From NCBI RefSeq assembly GCF_003355475.1, contig NZ_CP031356.1:1674001-1738000 (forward strand): DNA of 64,000 bases, written 5' to 3'. Positions 27,203-37,688 of the stretch are shown piece by piece. Every line of letters starts with the position of its first letter. Within the stretch, counting starts at the first letter, position 1. The translations under genes and the position numbers were made by a program. Source of the DNA: Brachybacterium saurashtrense. GTDB taxonomy: Bacteria; Actinomycetota; Actinomycetes; Actinomycetales; Dermabacteraceae. The notes under the pieces were generated by a model. It saw only the letters and a list, made by a program, of their open reading frames with translations. It was not told where the DNA came from and searched no databases.

Positions 27203-28903
27203 TCAGTAGAACGAGGGGTCGTGGCCCTGCAGGGCGACCTCGGTCCAGCCGTCGCCGGTGCCGCGCAGCAGCGCGCCGTCGGTGGTCCCTGCCCACACGG
27301 CCTCGGCCACCGCCGAGCCCGCGATCCGGTCGGTGCCGGGCTCGAGCGCGGCCAGGGGCTCCTGCCCGCTCACCACGTCCACGATCTGTCCTCGGCGCTC
27401 CCGGCTCGAGGGCTCGGTGCCCAGCACGATCAGCGCGAGCTCGTCGTACCAGGCCGCCTGGGTGACGTCGTCCAGGAAGGTGCGCACCACCATCGGCTCC
27501 GTGAGCGAGGCGGGTGCCCCGTCCGCGTCGCGCACCACGGCGCACAGGTCCACGCGGGCCCCGGCGGAATCCGCCGAGAGCACGATCATGCGGGTGGCGT
27601 CCGCCGCGACGTCCAGGCCTCGCACCTCGCGTCCCGCGAGCCAGGGGGCGTCCACCTTGGCGTCGCGGTCCGAGTCCGTCCCCGCCAGCGCCAGCAGCGC
27701 CCCGGGGCTGGTGCGGGTGGAGGTCCACACGTAGCCGGCGTCGTCCACCCGCGGGGCCACGAAGGTGCCGCCGGTCGCCGCCTCCCGGGCCTCCAGGGAG
27801 CCGTCCGTGGTGGCGATCAGCACGCCGGAGCCGTCCTGCGCGAGCGCCGCGGCGAGCACGCCGTCCTGCGCGATCACCGGGGAGTCGACTGCGGCCTCGG
27901 CGAAGTCGGGCACCAGCTGCTCCGGCTCCTCGGCCGCGGGGTCGGACAGCGAGATCACCCCGGTGGGCCCGGCCGCGATCGGTCGGTGACCGGGCAGGGC
28001 GCGCTCGATGCGGCTCTCCTCGTCCAGGGTCACGTCCTCCCCGTCCAGCACCAGGCGCACCCCGGAGAGGGTGCGCAGGGAGCGCAGCGACGCCTCCAGC
28101 TGGGACAGGGCCAGCGCGCGCTGCGCGGTGGGGAGGTCCGCGACCGGAGCGGGCACGGCGATCCTCGCGATGCCGTCCACGCCCGTGCTGAGGACCGCCT
28201 CGGAGACGCCCGGCAGCTGGGGCAGCTCGTTGACGACCGCGCCGTCCAGGTACGCGGAGGGACCGCCGGCCAGTCCCTCCAGCACGGCCTCCGCCCCGCG
28301 GCGCAGCGGGAACCAGCGGGGGTCGGGCACGAGGTGGCGGCGCCGCGCGTCGAGGAAGTACAGGCGGGCGGGCCCGTAGAGCGTCTCGAAGGCGGCCTCG
28401 GAGAGGAAGATGCCGTCCGGCACCTCGCTGAGGCGCCACTGCTCCTCCACCTGCTCGATCGAGACCTCCACCTCGCGCGAGGACGGGCTGGACAGCAGCC
28501 CGCGCACGCCGCGCTCGTCCACCAGCGCGACCACCTCGAGAACCAGCGTGAGCCGGCCGTCCTCGCCCTCCTCGACCGTGAGCTCCCGGCTGCCGGAGTA
28601 GATCGTGATCCGGGCGGTGGGGTCCCAGTCCCGGGAGGCCTCCTCGGTGAGGTACGAGCGCGCCACGGCGAAGTCGTCCTCGGAGCCGACTCCGGCCTGC
28701 ACGAACCCGGCCACGACCTCCTGTGCGGTGGCGTCCGCCGGCGGCGGCAGCGCCCGCACGTACGGGGCGCCGGGCTGCGACTGCCCGGTGAGCTCGCGGC
28801 TCGAGATCGGCGAGTCGGTGGGGATGCGGGCGCAGGCCGTGCCGAAGCCGAGCACGGCGGCCGCACCGGCCGCGCGCAGCACCGAACGACGGGCGGGTCT
28901 CAT
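27203..28903 (-). CDS. lpqB: LpqB, MtrB-associated lipoprotein with beta-propeller
   Basis: A 566-residue lipoprotein. The signal peptide begins MRPARRSVLRAAG, so it has a twin-arginine pair, and ends with GFGTAC, placing the lipid on Cys24. A GerMN domain (about 190-310) and a C-terminal beta-propeller-like region (about 320-566) follow. LpqB binds the MtrB extracellular domain in mycobacteria and modulates signalling. It overlaps mtrB by four bases (ATGA), so mtrA, mtrB and lpqB form one operon. Confidence 0.94.
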   Translation of the reverse strand: MRPARRSVLRAAGAAAVLGFGTACARIPTDSPISSRELTGQSQPGAPYVRALPPPADATAQEVVAGFVQAGVGSEDDFAVARSYLTEEASRDWDPTARITIYSGSRELTVEEGEDGRLTLVLEVVALVDERGVRGLLSSPSSREVEVSIEQVEEQWRLSEVPDGIFLSEAAFETLYGPARLYFLDARRRHLVPDPRWFPLRRGAEAVLEGLAGGPSAYLDGAVVNELPQLPGVSEAVLSTGVDGIARIAVPAPVADLPTAQRALALSQLEASLRSLRTLSGVRLVLDGEDVTLDEESRIERALPGHRPIAAGPTGVISLSDPAAEEPEQLVPDFAEAAVDSPVIAQDGVLAAALAQDGSGVLIATTDGSLEAREAATGGTFVAPRVDDAGYVWTSTRTSPGALLALAGTDSDRDAKVDAPWLAGREVRGLDVAADATRMIVLSADSAGARVDLCAVVRDADGAPASLTEPMVVRTFLDDVTQAAWYDELALIVLGTEPSSRERRGQIVDVVSGQEPLAALEPGTDRIAGSAVAEAVWAGTTDGALLRGTGDGWTEVALQGHDPSFY

Positions 28904-30615
28904 CGCGGTCCTCCTGGGGTGCGGGTCTCGGGGCCGGTGGCGCTCTCGTCGAGGTCCGGCACCTGGCCGGGGTCGATCCGGATCTCGCCGGTGGGGGTGT
29001 CGCTCACCGCGGCATCAGCCTCCGCCCGGTCGAAGGAGCGCTCCAGCAGCAGCGGGGAACGGGCCAGCACGGCCCCGGGCCGCCGCGGGATCGTCAACCG
29101 GAACACGGCGCCCTCACCCTCCTGGCCCCAGGCCTGCAGCCAGCCGTCGTGGAGACGGGCGTCCTCGACCGAGATCGACAGGCCCAGTCCGGTGCCGCCC
29201 AGGGTCCGTGCGCGGGACGGGTCCGCGCGCCAGAACCGGTCGAAGACGTGCTCGGCGTCCTCCGGGGAGATGCCGTGGCCGTAGTCCTGGACCACGAGGG
29301 CCACGGCCTCGTCGTCCGAGGCGGTCTGCACCAGCACAGGGTGTCCCGCGCCGTGCTCGATCGCGTTGGTGAGCAGATTGCGCAGCACCCGGTCGATGCG
29401 TCGCGCGTCCACCATCGCCTCCGTGTCGCCGCCGGCCGGACGCACGTCCAGCAGGCAGCCGCGCGCGTTCGCCAGTGGGCGCACGTCCTCGATCGCCCGC
29501 TCCACCAGCTCGTCGATGTCCTCGCGGTGCGCTACCAGCTCCGCCGCGCCGGCGTCGAAGCGGGAGATCTCCAGCAGGTCCGCGAGCAGCACCTCGAAGC
29601 GCTGCACCTGCGCGGAGAGCAGCTCCGCCGTGCGCTGCAGGTCGCGGGGCAGCTCCTCGCCGCGGGAGTCGAGCACCGAGGAGGCCATGCGGATCGTGGT
29701 CAGCGGTGTGCGCAGCTCGTGGGAGACGTCGGAGACGAACCGCTGCTGGACGTGGGAGAGCTCGGTGAGGTCCTCGACCTTCTGCTCGAGGCTGCGCGCC
29801 ATGTCGTTGAAGGACTCGCCCACTCGGGCGAGCTCGTCGGCGCCGGAGACCTCCACCCGGCTGGTGAGATCGCCGGCCGCCATCCGCTCGGCGGCATGGG
29901 CGGCGCGCTTGAGCGGGGTGGTGACCATGCGCGCCACCACGATCGCGATGCCCACGATCAGGGCCAGCAGCACCGTCCCTCCCCCGAGGATCACCCGCTG
30001 CACGAAGGCGAGGGTCTCCTGCTCCTCCTGCAGGGAGAACACCAGGTAGAGATCGTAGGAGCCCGCGCCGGGCACCATCACCCGCGTGCCCACCAGCAGC
30101 GCCGGAGCGGTGTTCCCGGCGGCGTCCTCCCGCCCGATCGAGCGCCACGAGATCGCGTCCGGGTTCTCGGCCACGGCGGCGGAGAGCTCGTCGTCGACCT
30201 CGTCGAAAAAGGTGCCGTCGGAGGAGGCGACGGGGAAGACGGTGCCGGTGGTCTCCACCGGCACCAGCGCCGCCTCCCGGCGGTCGCCGCCGCCCTGCCC
30301 GCCGGCCGTCTGGGCGAAGGCGTTGATGGCGTCCTGCTGCTGGGTGCTGGTGGCCCCCGCCACCGGGGTGAGCGTGTCGATGAGGTCGCTGCGCACCTCG
30401 AGCGTCTCCTCGAGCACCCGGTCCCGGCGCTGCTCGTACAGGCCGTCCGCGATCACGGAGGAGAGGTAGGCGCCCACGGTGAGCAGCGCGACGATCGAGA
30501 GCAGGGTGGTCACCAGCACCACCCGCAGCGCGAGCGGCCAGCTGCGCGGATCCGCGCCCAGCACCGCGCGCACGTCGAGCGGCACGGACGCGGGCGCCTG
30601 CTCGGCGCTGCTCAC
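28900..30615 (-). CDS. mtrB: MtrB sensor histidine kinase
   Basis: A 571-residue membrane kinase controlling cell-wall and division genes with MtrA. There are transmembrane helices at about 31-55 and 207-230, an extracellular sensor domain between them, a HAMP domain (about 231-285), the HisKA box FVSDVSHELRTPLTT with phospho-acceptor His299, and an HATPase domain (NLLTNAIEHGAG, GISPEDAEHVFDRFWRAD, GTGLGLSI). The last 60 residues are a poorly conserved tail. It starts 16 bases after mtrA. Confidence 0.95.
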   Translation of the reverse strand: MSSAEQAPASVPLDVRAVLGADPRSWPLALRVVLVTTLLSIVALLTVGAYLSSVIADGLYEQRRDRVLEETLEVRSDLIDTLTPVAGATSTQQQDAINAFAQTAGGQGGGDRREAALVPVETTGTVFPVASSDGTFFDEVDDELSAAVAENPDAISWRSIGREDAAGNTAPALLVGTRVMVPGAGSYDLYLVFSLQEEQETLAFVQRVILGGGTVLLALIVGIAIVVARMVTTPLKRAAHAAERMAAGDLTSRVEVSGADELARVGESFNDMARSLEQKVEDLTELSHVQQRFVSDVSHELRTPLTTIRMASSVLDSRGEELPRDLQRTAELLSAQVQRFEVLLADLLEISRFDAGAAELVAHREDIDELVERAIEDVRPLANARGCLLDVRPAGGDTEAMVDARRIDRVLRNLLTNAIEHGAGHPVLVQTASDDEAVALVVQDYGHGISPEDAEHVFDRFWRADPSRARTLGGTGLGLSISVEDARLHDGWLQAWGQEGEGAVFRLTIPRRPGAVLARSPLLLERSFDRAEADAAVSDTPTGEIRIDPGQVPDLDESATGPETRTPGGPR

Positions 30616-30631
30616 GCTCCTCCCGCGCCTC

Positions 30632-31327
30632 TCAGGAGCCGGCTCCGGCGCGGTAGCCGACGCCGCGCACGGTCACCACGATCGCCGGGTTCTCCGGGTC
30701 GTGCTCGATCTTCGAGCGCAGGCGCTGCACGTGGACGTTCACCAGGCGGGTGTCGGCGCTGTGCCGGTAGCCCCACACGTCGCGCAGCAGCACGTCGCGG
30801 GTGAACACCTGCCAGGGCTTGCGGGCCAGCTGCGTGAGCAGGTCGAACTCGAGCGGGGTGAGCGAGATCAGCTCCCCGGCGCGGCGCACCTCGTGGCCGT
30901 CCACGTCGATGGTGAGGTCCCCGATGACGAGCTGCTCGGTGGTGGGGGCGTCCACCCGGCGCACCCGCGCCTTGATGCGCGCCACCAGCTCCTCGGGCTC
31001 GAAGGGCTTGGTGAGGTAGTCGTCGGCGCCCGCCTCGAGGCCCTCGACCACGTCGGCCGTGTCGGTGCGGGCGGTGAGCATGATGATCGGCACGCCGGAC
31101 TCGCGGCGCAGGCGGCGGCACACCTCGATGCCGTCCATGCCCGGGAGCATGAGGTCCAGCAGCACCAGGTCGGGGCGCAGGCGGGGGAAGGTCTCGAGCG
31201 CCGAGGCGCCGTCGGGCGAGGTCGCCACCTCGTAGCCCTTGCCGCGCAGGACGATGCCGACCATCTCGGCGATCGCCTGGTCGTCGTCCACCACGAGAAT
31301 CCGGGAAGCCGTCGTCATGCTCGTCAT
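30632..31327 (-). CDS. mtrA: MtrA response regulator
   Basis: An OmpR/PhoB-family regulator of cell-envelope and replication genes. The receiver has the acidic cluster DDD and phospho-acceptor aspartate in LVLLDLMLPGMDG (Asp58 from this start). A winged-helix DNA-binding domain follows (LTPLEFDLLTQLARKPWQVFTRDVLLRDVWGYRH...VHVQRLRSKIE). Two ATGs three codons apart are equally plausible starts (231 or 228 residues); neither has a strong ribosome-binding site. It is divergent from the membrane operon to its right. Confidence 0.96.
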   Translation of the reverse strand: MTSMTTASRILVVDDDQAIAEMVGIVLRGKGYEVATSPDGASALETFPRLRPDLVLLDLMLPGMDGIEVCRRLRRESGVPIIMLTARTDTADVVEGLEAGADDYLTKPFEPEELVARIKARVRRVDAPTTEQLVIGDLTIDVDGHEVRRAGELISLTPLEFDLLTQLARKPWQVFTRDVLLRDVWGYRHSADTRLVNVHVQRLRSKIEHDPENPAIVVTVRGVGYRAGAGS

Positions 31328-31507
31328 TGTGCCACCGACGTGGGGGTCCGCCGGGGAGGCGACGGGCCAGGGGTGTCCTCTCGACGCGCAGTCGTCGACG
31401 TTCGTCGGGTCGGCGGGCCGGTCCGCGCTCCGTATGGTCGTCCCATCACGTGCGCTCCCGGCCCGCCCCGCGAGCGTCCCTCACGTCGACGAGCAGCAGG
31501 AGGTTCG

Positions 31508-32644
31508 ATGAGCACCCAGTGGACGGCGCCCGGCGCGACCGGACCGGGCGATCCGGAGCCGGCCCCCGGCCCGGACGGCGGTCCGTTCGGGGCCGACGCC
31601 CACTCCGCCCCGTCGGCCCCGCCTCGCGGGCCGCGGCGCGAGCTGATGCAGTCGATGCCGCTGTTCCCGCTGCGACCGCTGGGCCTCGGCGAGGTGCTCG
31701 GCGCCGCCGTGCGGATCTACCGCCTGCGGGCCCGGTCGGTGCTGGCCGTCGCCGCCGCGGTGTACGGCGCGGCGTTCGTGCTCATCACCTTCGCCACCGG
31801 GGCGTCGATGGTGCCGGTCATGGGAGACATGCGCGCCGAGCTCGAGAACCCCGGCACCGCCACCGGCACCACCGGCTTCAGCTCGGTGGGCGATGCGGTG
31901 GTGCTCGTCGCCTCCACCGCCGTCACCTCCGTCATCACGCTCGTGGCGACCGCCGTGGTGACGGTGGCGCTCACCCGGGTGGCCCTCGGCGAGGCCACCG
32001 GCGAGCACGTCTCCACCGCGCAGATGTGGGCGACGGTGCGGCGTCGCTGGTTCCCGGCGACGCTGACGAGCCTGCTGATCGGCGCGGTGATGCTCGCCGC
32101 GCTGCTGGTGCTGGGCGGCGCGGGGATCGTGCCCGTGCTGGTGCTGCGGGAGGCCTCCTGGCTCACGGTGGTGCCGATCGTGGTGGGCGTCCTGCTGGGC
32201 GTGCTGGCGATGCTGTGGATCTGGGCCCGGACGGTGCTCGCCGTGCCCGCCCTCGTGATCGAGGAGGCCTCGGTGCTCACCGCGCTCCGGCGCAGCCTCG
32301 CCCTGACGCGCGGCCGTCGGCTGTGGCGGGTGCTGGGCACCACGCTGCTGGTGTACGTGCTCTACTACCTCGCGGTGCAGGTGGTGGCGGGGGTTTTCGG
32401 CACCGTCGCCGCGCTGCTGTACCTGGCGATCCTGCTGATCAGCTCCTTCGAAGCGGTGGTGCTGGGCATGATCACGCTGACGATCCTCTCGATGCTCGGC
32501 AGCTACATCGCCTCCTTCCTGCTGGCGCCCTTCCTCGCGGCGGGCTTCGTGGCGGTCTACGCCGATTCCCGCATGCGGCACGAGGCGTGGGACGTGGAGC
32601 TCACCCGGCGCGCCCGGGCGGCCTGGGCGGCGGAGGGCACGTGA
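31508..32644 (+). CDS. Multi-pass membrane protein, first gene of DUF4129-DUF58 operon
   Basis: A 378-residue protein. The first 60 residues are proline-rich and cytosolic, opening into the PLFPLRPLGLGEVLGAAVRIYRLRA segment characteristic of actinobacterial proteins with a glycerophosphodiester-phosphodiesterase-like membrane domain, without the catalytic domain itself. About six transmembrane helices follow. AGGAGG lies four bases before the ATG. The next gene overlaps its stop by one base. The role is unknown; the operon is widespread in Actinobacteria. Confidence 0.82.
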   Translation: MSTQWTAPGATGPGDPEPAPGPDGGPFGADAHSAPSAPPRGPRRELMQSMPLFPLRPLGLGEVLGAAVRIYRLRARSVLAVAAAVYGAAFVLITFATGASMVPVMGDMRAELENPGTATGTTGFSSVGDAVVLVASTAVTSVITLVATAVVTVALTRVALGEATGEHVSTAQMWATVRRRWFPATLTSLLIGAVMLAALLVLGGAGIVPVLVLREASWLTVVPIVVGVLLGVLAMLWIWARTVLAVPALVIEEASVLTALRRSLALTRGRRLWRVLGTTLLVYVLYYLAVQVVAGVFGTVAALLYLAILLISSFEAVVLGMITLTILSMLGSYIASFLLAPFLAAGFVAVYADSRMRHEAWDVELTRRARAAWAAEGT

Positions 32645-33342
32645 TGCTCCCCGTCGCGCCTCCGCCGGTGGATCCGGACGAGGCCCGGGCCCGCCTGCTC
32701 GAGGAGCTCGCGAAGTCCGAGTACGACGACTCGCCGGGGTTCGTCGAGTGGCTGCTGGGTGCCCTCGAGAGCTGGCTGGCCGGGGTGCTGGAGGGGATCG
32801 ACGGCTCCTCGACCGCCCAGGCCGGTGTGGCCGTGCTGCTGCTGATCGGCCTGGCCGCGGCCGTGGTGCTGGTGCTGCGGCGCGCCGGCCTGCTGCGGCG
32901 CAGCCATGCGCTGTCGGTCCAGGCCCAGCTCGACGCCGACGAGGTGCTGAGCGCCTCCCAGCTGCGCCGCGCCGCGCGGGAGGCGAGCGAGGCCGGTCGG
33001 GCGGACGATGCCACCGTGCTCGCCCTGCGCGCCCTGGTACGGGACCTCGAGGAGCGCACGCTGCTCGAGGTGAGCGCGGGGATGACGGCGCACGAGGCGG
33101 CGCTGCGCGCCGCCGCGCCGTTCCCCGAGCTGAGGGGGCGCCTGCTGCGTGCGGCCGACGCCTTCGACACCGCCGCCTACTCGCACCGCCACGCCACGCC
33201 CAAGCAGGCCGAGGACCTTCTGCGCCTGGCCGAGTACCTCACCGAGACCTCCCCCGACCTGTCCGCCGCGGAGCGCGCCGAGAACGCCGGGCGCGCCGAG
33301 GCCGATCCGGTCCACCGCCCGCCGCTCGGGGCGAGCGCATGA
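32644..33342 (+). CDS. DUF4129 domain protein
   Basis: A 232-residue protein with one transmembrane helix (about 60-78) and a cytosolic C-terminal DUF4129 helix bundle (about 100-200, LRRAAREASEAGRADDATVLALRALVRDLEERTLLEV). DUF4129 proteins are encoded with DUF58/MoxR genes and sometimes fused to transglutaminases. The ATG shares one base with the previous stop; the frame is open far upstream but runs through the preceding gene. It overlaps the next gene by ATGA. Confidence 0.83.
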   Translation: MLPVAPPPVDPDEARARLLEELAKSEYDDSPGFVEWLLGALESWLAGVLEGIDGSSTAQAGVAVLLLIGLAAAVVLVLRRAGLLRRSHALSVQAQLDADEVLSASQLRRAAREASEAGRADDATVLALRALVRDLEERTLLEVSAGMTAHEAALRAAAPFPELRGRLLRAADAFDTAAYSHRHATPKQAEDLLRLAEYLTETSPDLSAAERAENAGRAEADPVHRPPLGASA

Positions 33343-34552
33343 GCGCCGACACCACCGCCGCGGCCCCCGCCCGCGACGAGGCACGGGCCGGCACCGCCTC
33401 ACCCTCCCGGGGCGCCCGCGAGGGACGCAGCCCCTGGCTGGTCGCCGCCCTCGTGGTCGCAGTCCTCGCCGCGATGCTGATCTCCGTGGCGCGCGGCTAC
33501 TACCGCGACGGCCCGCTGGAGCCGGACGCCCCCACGGGGCAGGGCGCGAAGGCCGTGGTGCAGGTGCTCGGCGATCTGGGCGTCGAGGTCGAGGTGGATC
33601 GCCACACGGCTGATGCCGCCGAATCCCTGCGCGCGGGCGGCACCGTGCTGGTCACCGCGCCGCGCGAGCTGAGCGGCGCCCAGCTCACCGCCCTCGACGA
33701 AGCCCTCCGCGCCGGCGACGGCCGCCTGGTGCTGGTGCAGCCGGACTTCGTCACGCTCTCCTACCTCACCTCGTTGATCACCCCGGTGGGGACGGTGGAG
33801 GAGCCCACCCGGCTCGGAGCCGGGCCGGACTGCGGGGACCTCGCCCACGGCGCCCGGGAGCTGGCGGTGCCCGGCGAGGAGGACTCGCTGCGCGGCCCCG
33901 CCTCCCTCTACCGGACCGCGGGGGACGACGCCCACGGCTGTTTCACCGCCGGCGCCGGCGGCGCCCTGGTGGCCTCGCACGACGGGGTGATCGCGCTGGG
34001 CAGCGCGGACCTGCTGACCAACGCCCACGTGGGCGGCGCCGACAATGCCGCGCTGGCCCTGAACCTGCTGGGGCAGGACGGCGAGCTCACCTGGTACGTC
34101 CCCTCCGCGAACGATCCGATGGCCGCGACCGGGCAGACCCTGCTGGGCCATCTCCCGGACTGGGCCGGCCCCACCCTGCTGTGGGTGCTGCTGACGGCGA
34201 CGATCGCGCTGGTCGCGCTGGCGCACCGCCTCGGCCCGGTGGTGCAGGAGCCGCTGCCGGTGAGCGTGCGCCCCCAGGAGCTCGTGCTGGGACGGGCCCG
34301 ACTGCTGCAGCAGGCGAACGCGCGCGACGCGGCGGCGAGGTCGCTGCGCTCCGCCGCGGCGGCGCGGCTCGCGCACCGGCTGGGGCTGCGGCGCGAGTCC
34401 TCCCTGGACGCGCTGCTCGCCGCGCTCGCCCCGCACGTGGAGCACGAGCCCCACCGGCTGCGCGACCTGCTGGGCCCCTCCCCCGTCCCCACCGATCAGG
34501 ACCTCGTGCGTCTCGCGCACGACCTCGACCGACTCGAGAAGGAGATCGACCG

Positions 34553-34556
<4 letters not shown>
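33339..34556 (+). CDS. DUF4350 domain protein
   Basis: A 405-residue protein with transmembrane helices at about 33-50 and 282-303. The DUF4350 domain lies between them (KAVVQVLGDLGVEVEVDRH...GTVLVTAPRELSGAQLTALDEALRAGDGRLVLVQP), which resembles a GATase-like fold without a visible catalytic set. A cytosolic helical region follows. ATGA overlaps on both sides link it to DUF4129 and MoxR, a conserved operon order. Confidence 0.82.
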
Positions 34557-35569
<1,013 letters not shown>

Positions 35570-35579
35570 GGCACGTCGT

Positions 35580-36878
35580 ATGAGGATCTCGCCGACCCCG
35601 CGCGCGGCCCTGGTCGCGCTGTTCGGCCTGCCCGTGATCGTGCTGTGGCCGCACTGGTGGGTGCTGGTGCTCCTGGCGGTGCTGTGGCTTCTGGTGGTGC
35701 TGGTCGATGCCCTGCTGGCGGTGGATCCGCGGCGGCTCCGCGTGCGCCGCGAGGCGCCCGCGCAGGTGCGGCTGGGCGGGACCGTGACCGGCCGGCTGCT
35801 GCTGACCAACCCCACCGGGCGGGTCGCGAGGTGCACGGTGCGCGATGCCTGGAACCCGACGGCCGGGCTGGCCGCGCAGCGGGCGTCCCTGCGCGTGCCC
35901 GGTCAGGAGCGGCGCGCGATCGCGCAGTCGTTCACCCCCACCCGGCGCGGGGAGCACCGCTCGCGGGCGCTGCTGGTCGCGACGAGGGGCCCGTGGGGCC
36001 TCGCCCGTCGGACCGCGACCGCGACCGCCCCGGGCCGGTTCCTCGCCCTGCATCCCTTCGGCGCCCGTCGCCATCTCCCCTCGCGGGTGCAGCGGCTGCG
36101 GGAGATCGAGGGCCTCTCCGCGATCCATCAGCGCGGGCAGGGCACCGAGTTCGACTCGCTGCGCGACTTCGTGGACGGCGACGACGTGCGCTCCATCGAC
36201 TGGCGCGCCACCGCACGCCGTCGCAGCGTGGTGGTGCGCACCTGGCGGCCGGAGCGAGACCGCCACGTGCTCATCGTGGTGGACACCTCCCGCACCTCCG
36301 CGGGTCGGCTCGGGGAGGCGACCCGGCTGGACACGGCGTTCGATGCGGCGCTGCTGCTCACGGCGCTGGCCGGGCAGGCCGGGGACCGCGTGGACCTGCT
36401 CTGCGTGGATCGCATACCCCACGTCTCGGTGCTCGGCTCCACCCGCACCACCGTGCTCCACGACATGGTGGCCGCCACCGCCGCCGTGGATCCCGCCCTG
36501 GTGGAGACGGACTGGGAGCGCGCGGCGCGGACGATCTCCGAGCGCTCCCGGCGCGGCTCGCTGGTGGTGCTGATCACCCCGGTCGAGGCCGCGGCGATGC
36601 ACGGCGGGCTGCTGCCGGTCGCCGCCCGGCTGGCGAAGGACCACCCGCTGGTGATCGCCTCGGTCGCCGATCCTGCGCTGGAGCAGATCGCGGGCGGTCG
36701 CGGGGACCTCGAGAGCGTCTACCGCGCCGCCGCCGCGGAGCAGGCCCGCGCCGAGCGCGACGGGGTCTCCCGCGCCCTGGAACGCGCCGGCGCCCACGTG
36801 GTCGATGCCCCGCCGGACCGCGCCCCGCAGGCGCTGGCGGACTCCTACCTCGCCCTCAAGGCCGCCGGGAGGCTGTGA
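35580..36878 (+). CDS. DUF58 (VWA-like) protein, MoxR partner
   Basis: A 432-residue protein with two N-terminal transmembrane helices (about 8-45), a beta-rich middle, the DUF58 signature DSLRDFVDGDDVRSIDWRATARR (about residues 191-213), and a VWA-like domain starting HVLIVVDTSRTSAG. It follows MoxR by ten bases. The last gene of the operon; a hairpin follows the stop. Confidence 0.92.
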   Translation: MRISPTPRAALVALFGLPVIVLWPHWWVLVLLAVLWLLVVLVDALLAVDPRRLRVRREAPAQVRLGGTVTGRLLLTNPTGRVARCTVRDAWNPTAGLAAQRASLRVPGQERRAIAQSFTPTRRGEHRSRALLVATRGPWGLARRTATATAPGRFLALHPFGARRHLPSRVQRLREIEGLSAIHQRGQGTEFDSLRDFVDGDDVRSIDWRATARRRSVVVRTWRPERDRHVLIVVDTSRTSAGRLGEATRLDTAFDAALLLTALAGQAGDRVDLLCVDRIPHVSVLGSTRTTVLHDMVAATAAVDPALVETDWERAARTISERSRRGSLVVLITPVEAAAMHGGLLPVAARLAKDHPLVIASVADPALEQIAGGRGDLESVYRAAAAEQARAERDGVSRALERAGAHVVDAPPDRAPQALADSYLALKAAGRL

Positions 36879-36883
36879 CTCGC

Positions 36884-36900
36884 GATCCGGAGGCCGGATC
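36884..36900 (+). terminator. Short hairpin after the DUF58 gene
   Basis: GATCCGG (36884-36890) pairs with CCGGATC (36894-36900) over a three-base loop, six bases past the DUF58 stop. It is a weak candidate with no T-run. Confidence 0.35.
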
Positions 36901-37001
36901 CCGGACAGGACAGCGCGCCGTGGCCCGCAGGTCGCATGCGACTCCGTGCCACCTCATGCGGCACCGCCGCACGGGACCACGCGGCACGGGGCGCGCCCGG
37001 G

Positions 37002-37598
37002 TCACGGCCGTCGGGCGAGCACCCGATAGGTGTGCCAGTGCTTGGGACCGGCGAAGGACCGCCCCTCGCGCTCCTCCTCGCTCAGCTCGACGATCTCGAG
37101 ACCGTCCAGGAGCGCCAGGACCTCGGCGCGTGCCAGGAACGTGCCATCGGTGCTCGTCCAGTCGTCGCGATCTCCGAAGAGGTCCACCGCCACCACTCCC
37201 CCGGGGCGCAGTGCGTCCCGCACAGTGCTCCAGACCGTGGAGAACGCCGTGCGGGGCACGAACGGCAGTGTCGCGCAGGACAGGATCAGATCCGCGGCGG
37301 GCAGCACATCGATCTGTGCGAGGTCTGCCGTGGTGTGGCGGATCGGCAGCGTCCTGGCGAGCCGCGCCATCGCCGGCCCCACGCTCGGATCGGAGTCGTA
37401 CCCGTGCACGTCGAAGCCCTGCTCGGCGAGGAAGCGCGCTTCCACTCCGGCGCCGCTGCCCAGCTCGACCGCGACGAGCGGCGGATGAGCTCGAGGGGAC
37501 AGGAGGGAGGCCGCCCGGCGTGCGAGGGGCCGCACCTCGCGGCCTTCCTGAGCGGCGTTGTACGCCGCGAAGTCACGGTCCGAGCTGCTGCGTTGCAT
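37002..37598 (-). CDS. Class I SAM-dependent methyltransferase
   Basis: A 198-residue methyltransferase. Motif I is VAVELGSGAGVEARFLAEQG (about 42-61), with the acidic residue after the next strand in VHGYDSDPS, and later strands DLILSCATLPFVP and GGVVAVDLFGD. Substrate is not indicated. It sits in the opposite orientation between the DUF58 operon and the SpoIIM-like gene, which are usually close in relatives, so it may be a later arrival. Confidence 0.8.
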   Translation of the reverse strand: MQRSSSDRDFAAYNAAQEGREVRPLARRAASLLSPRAHPPLVAVELGSGAGVEARFLAEQGFDVHGYDSDPSVGPAMARLARTLPIRHTTADLAQIDVLPAADLILSCATLPFVPRTAFSTVWSTVRDALRPGGVVAVDLFGDRDDWTSTDGTFLARAEVLALLDGLEIVELSEEEREGRSFAGPKHWHTYRVLARRP

Positions 37599-37688
37599 GG
37601 CACCGAGACTAGTCCGGGCCGCTGACGCCCTCGGCCGCTTTCGCGCGGCTGAGCACTGGGGGTCAGCGCGCTCGTCGCGCTCGCCGGC

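Noticed and set aside
36879-37001. A small gene between the DUF58 and methyltransferase genes
   Set aside because: The 123-base gap has only a weak hairpin and short G+C-rich words; no start with a ribosome-binding site was found.
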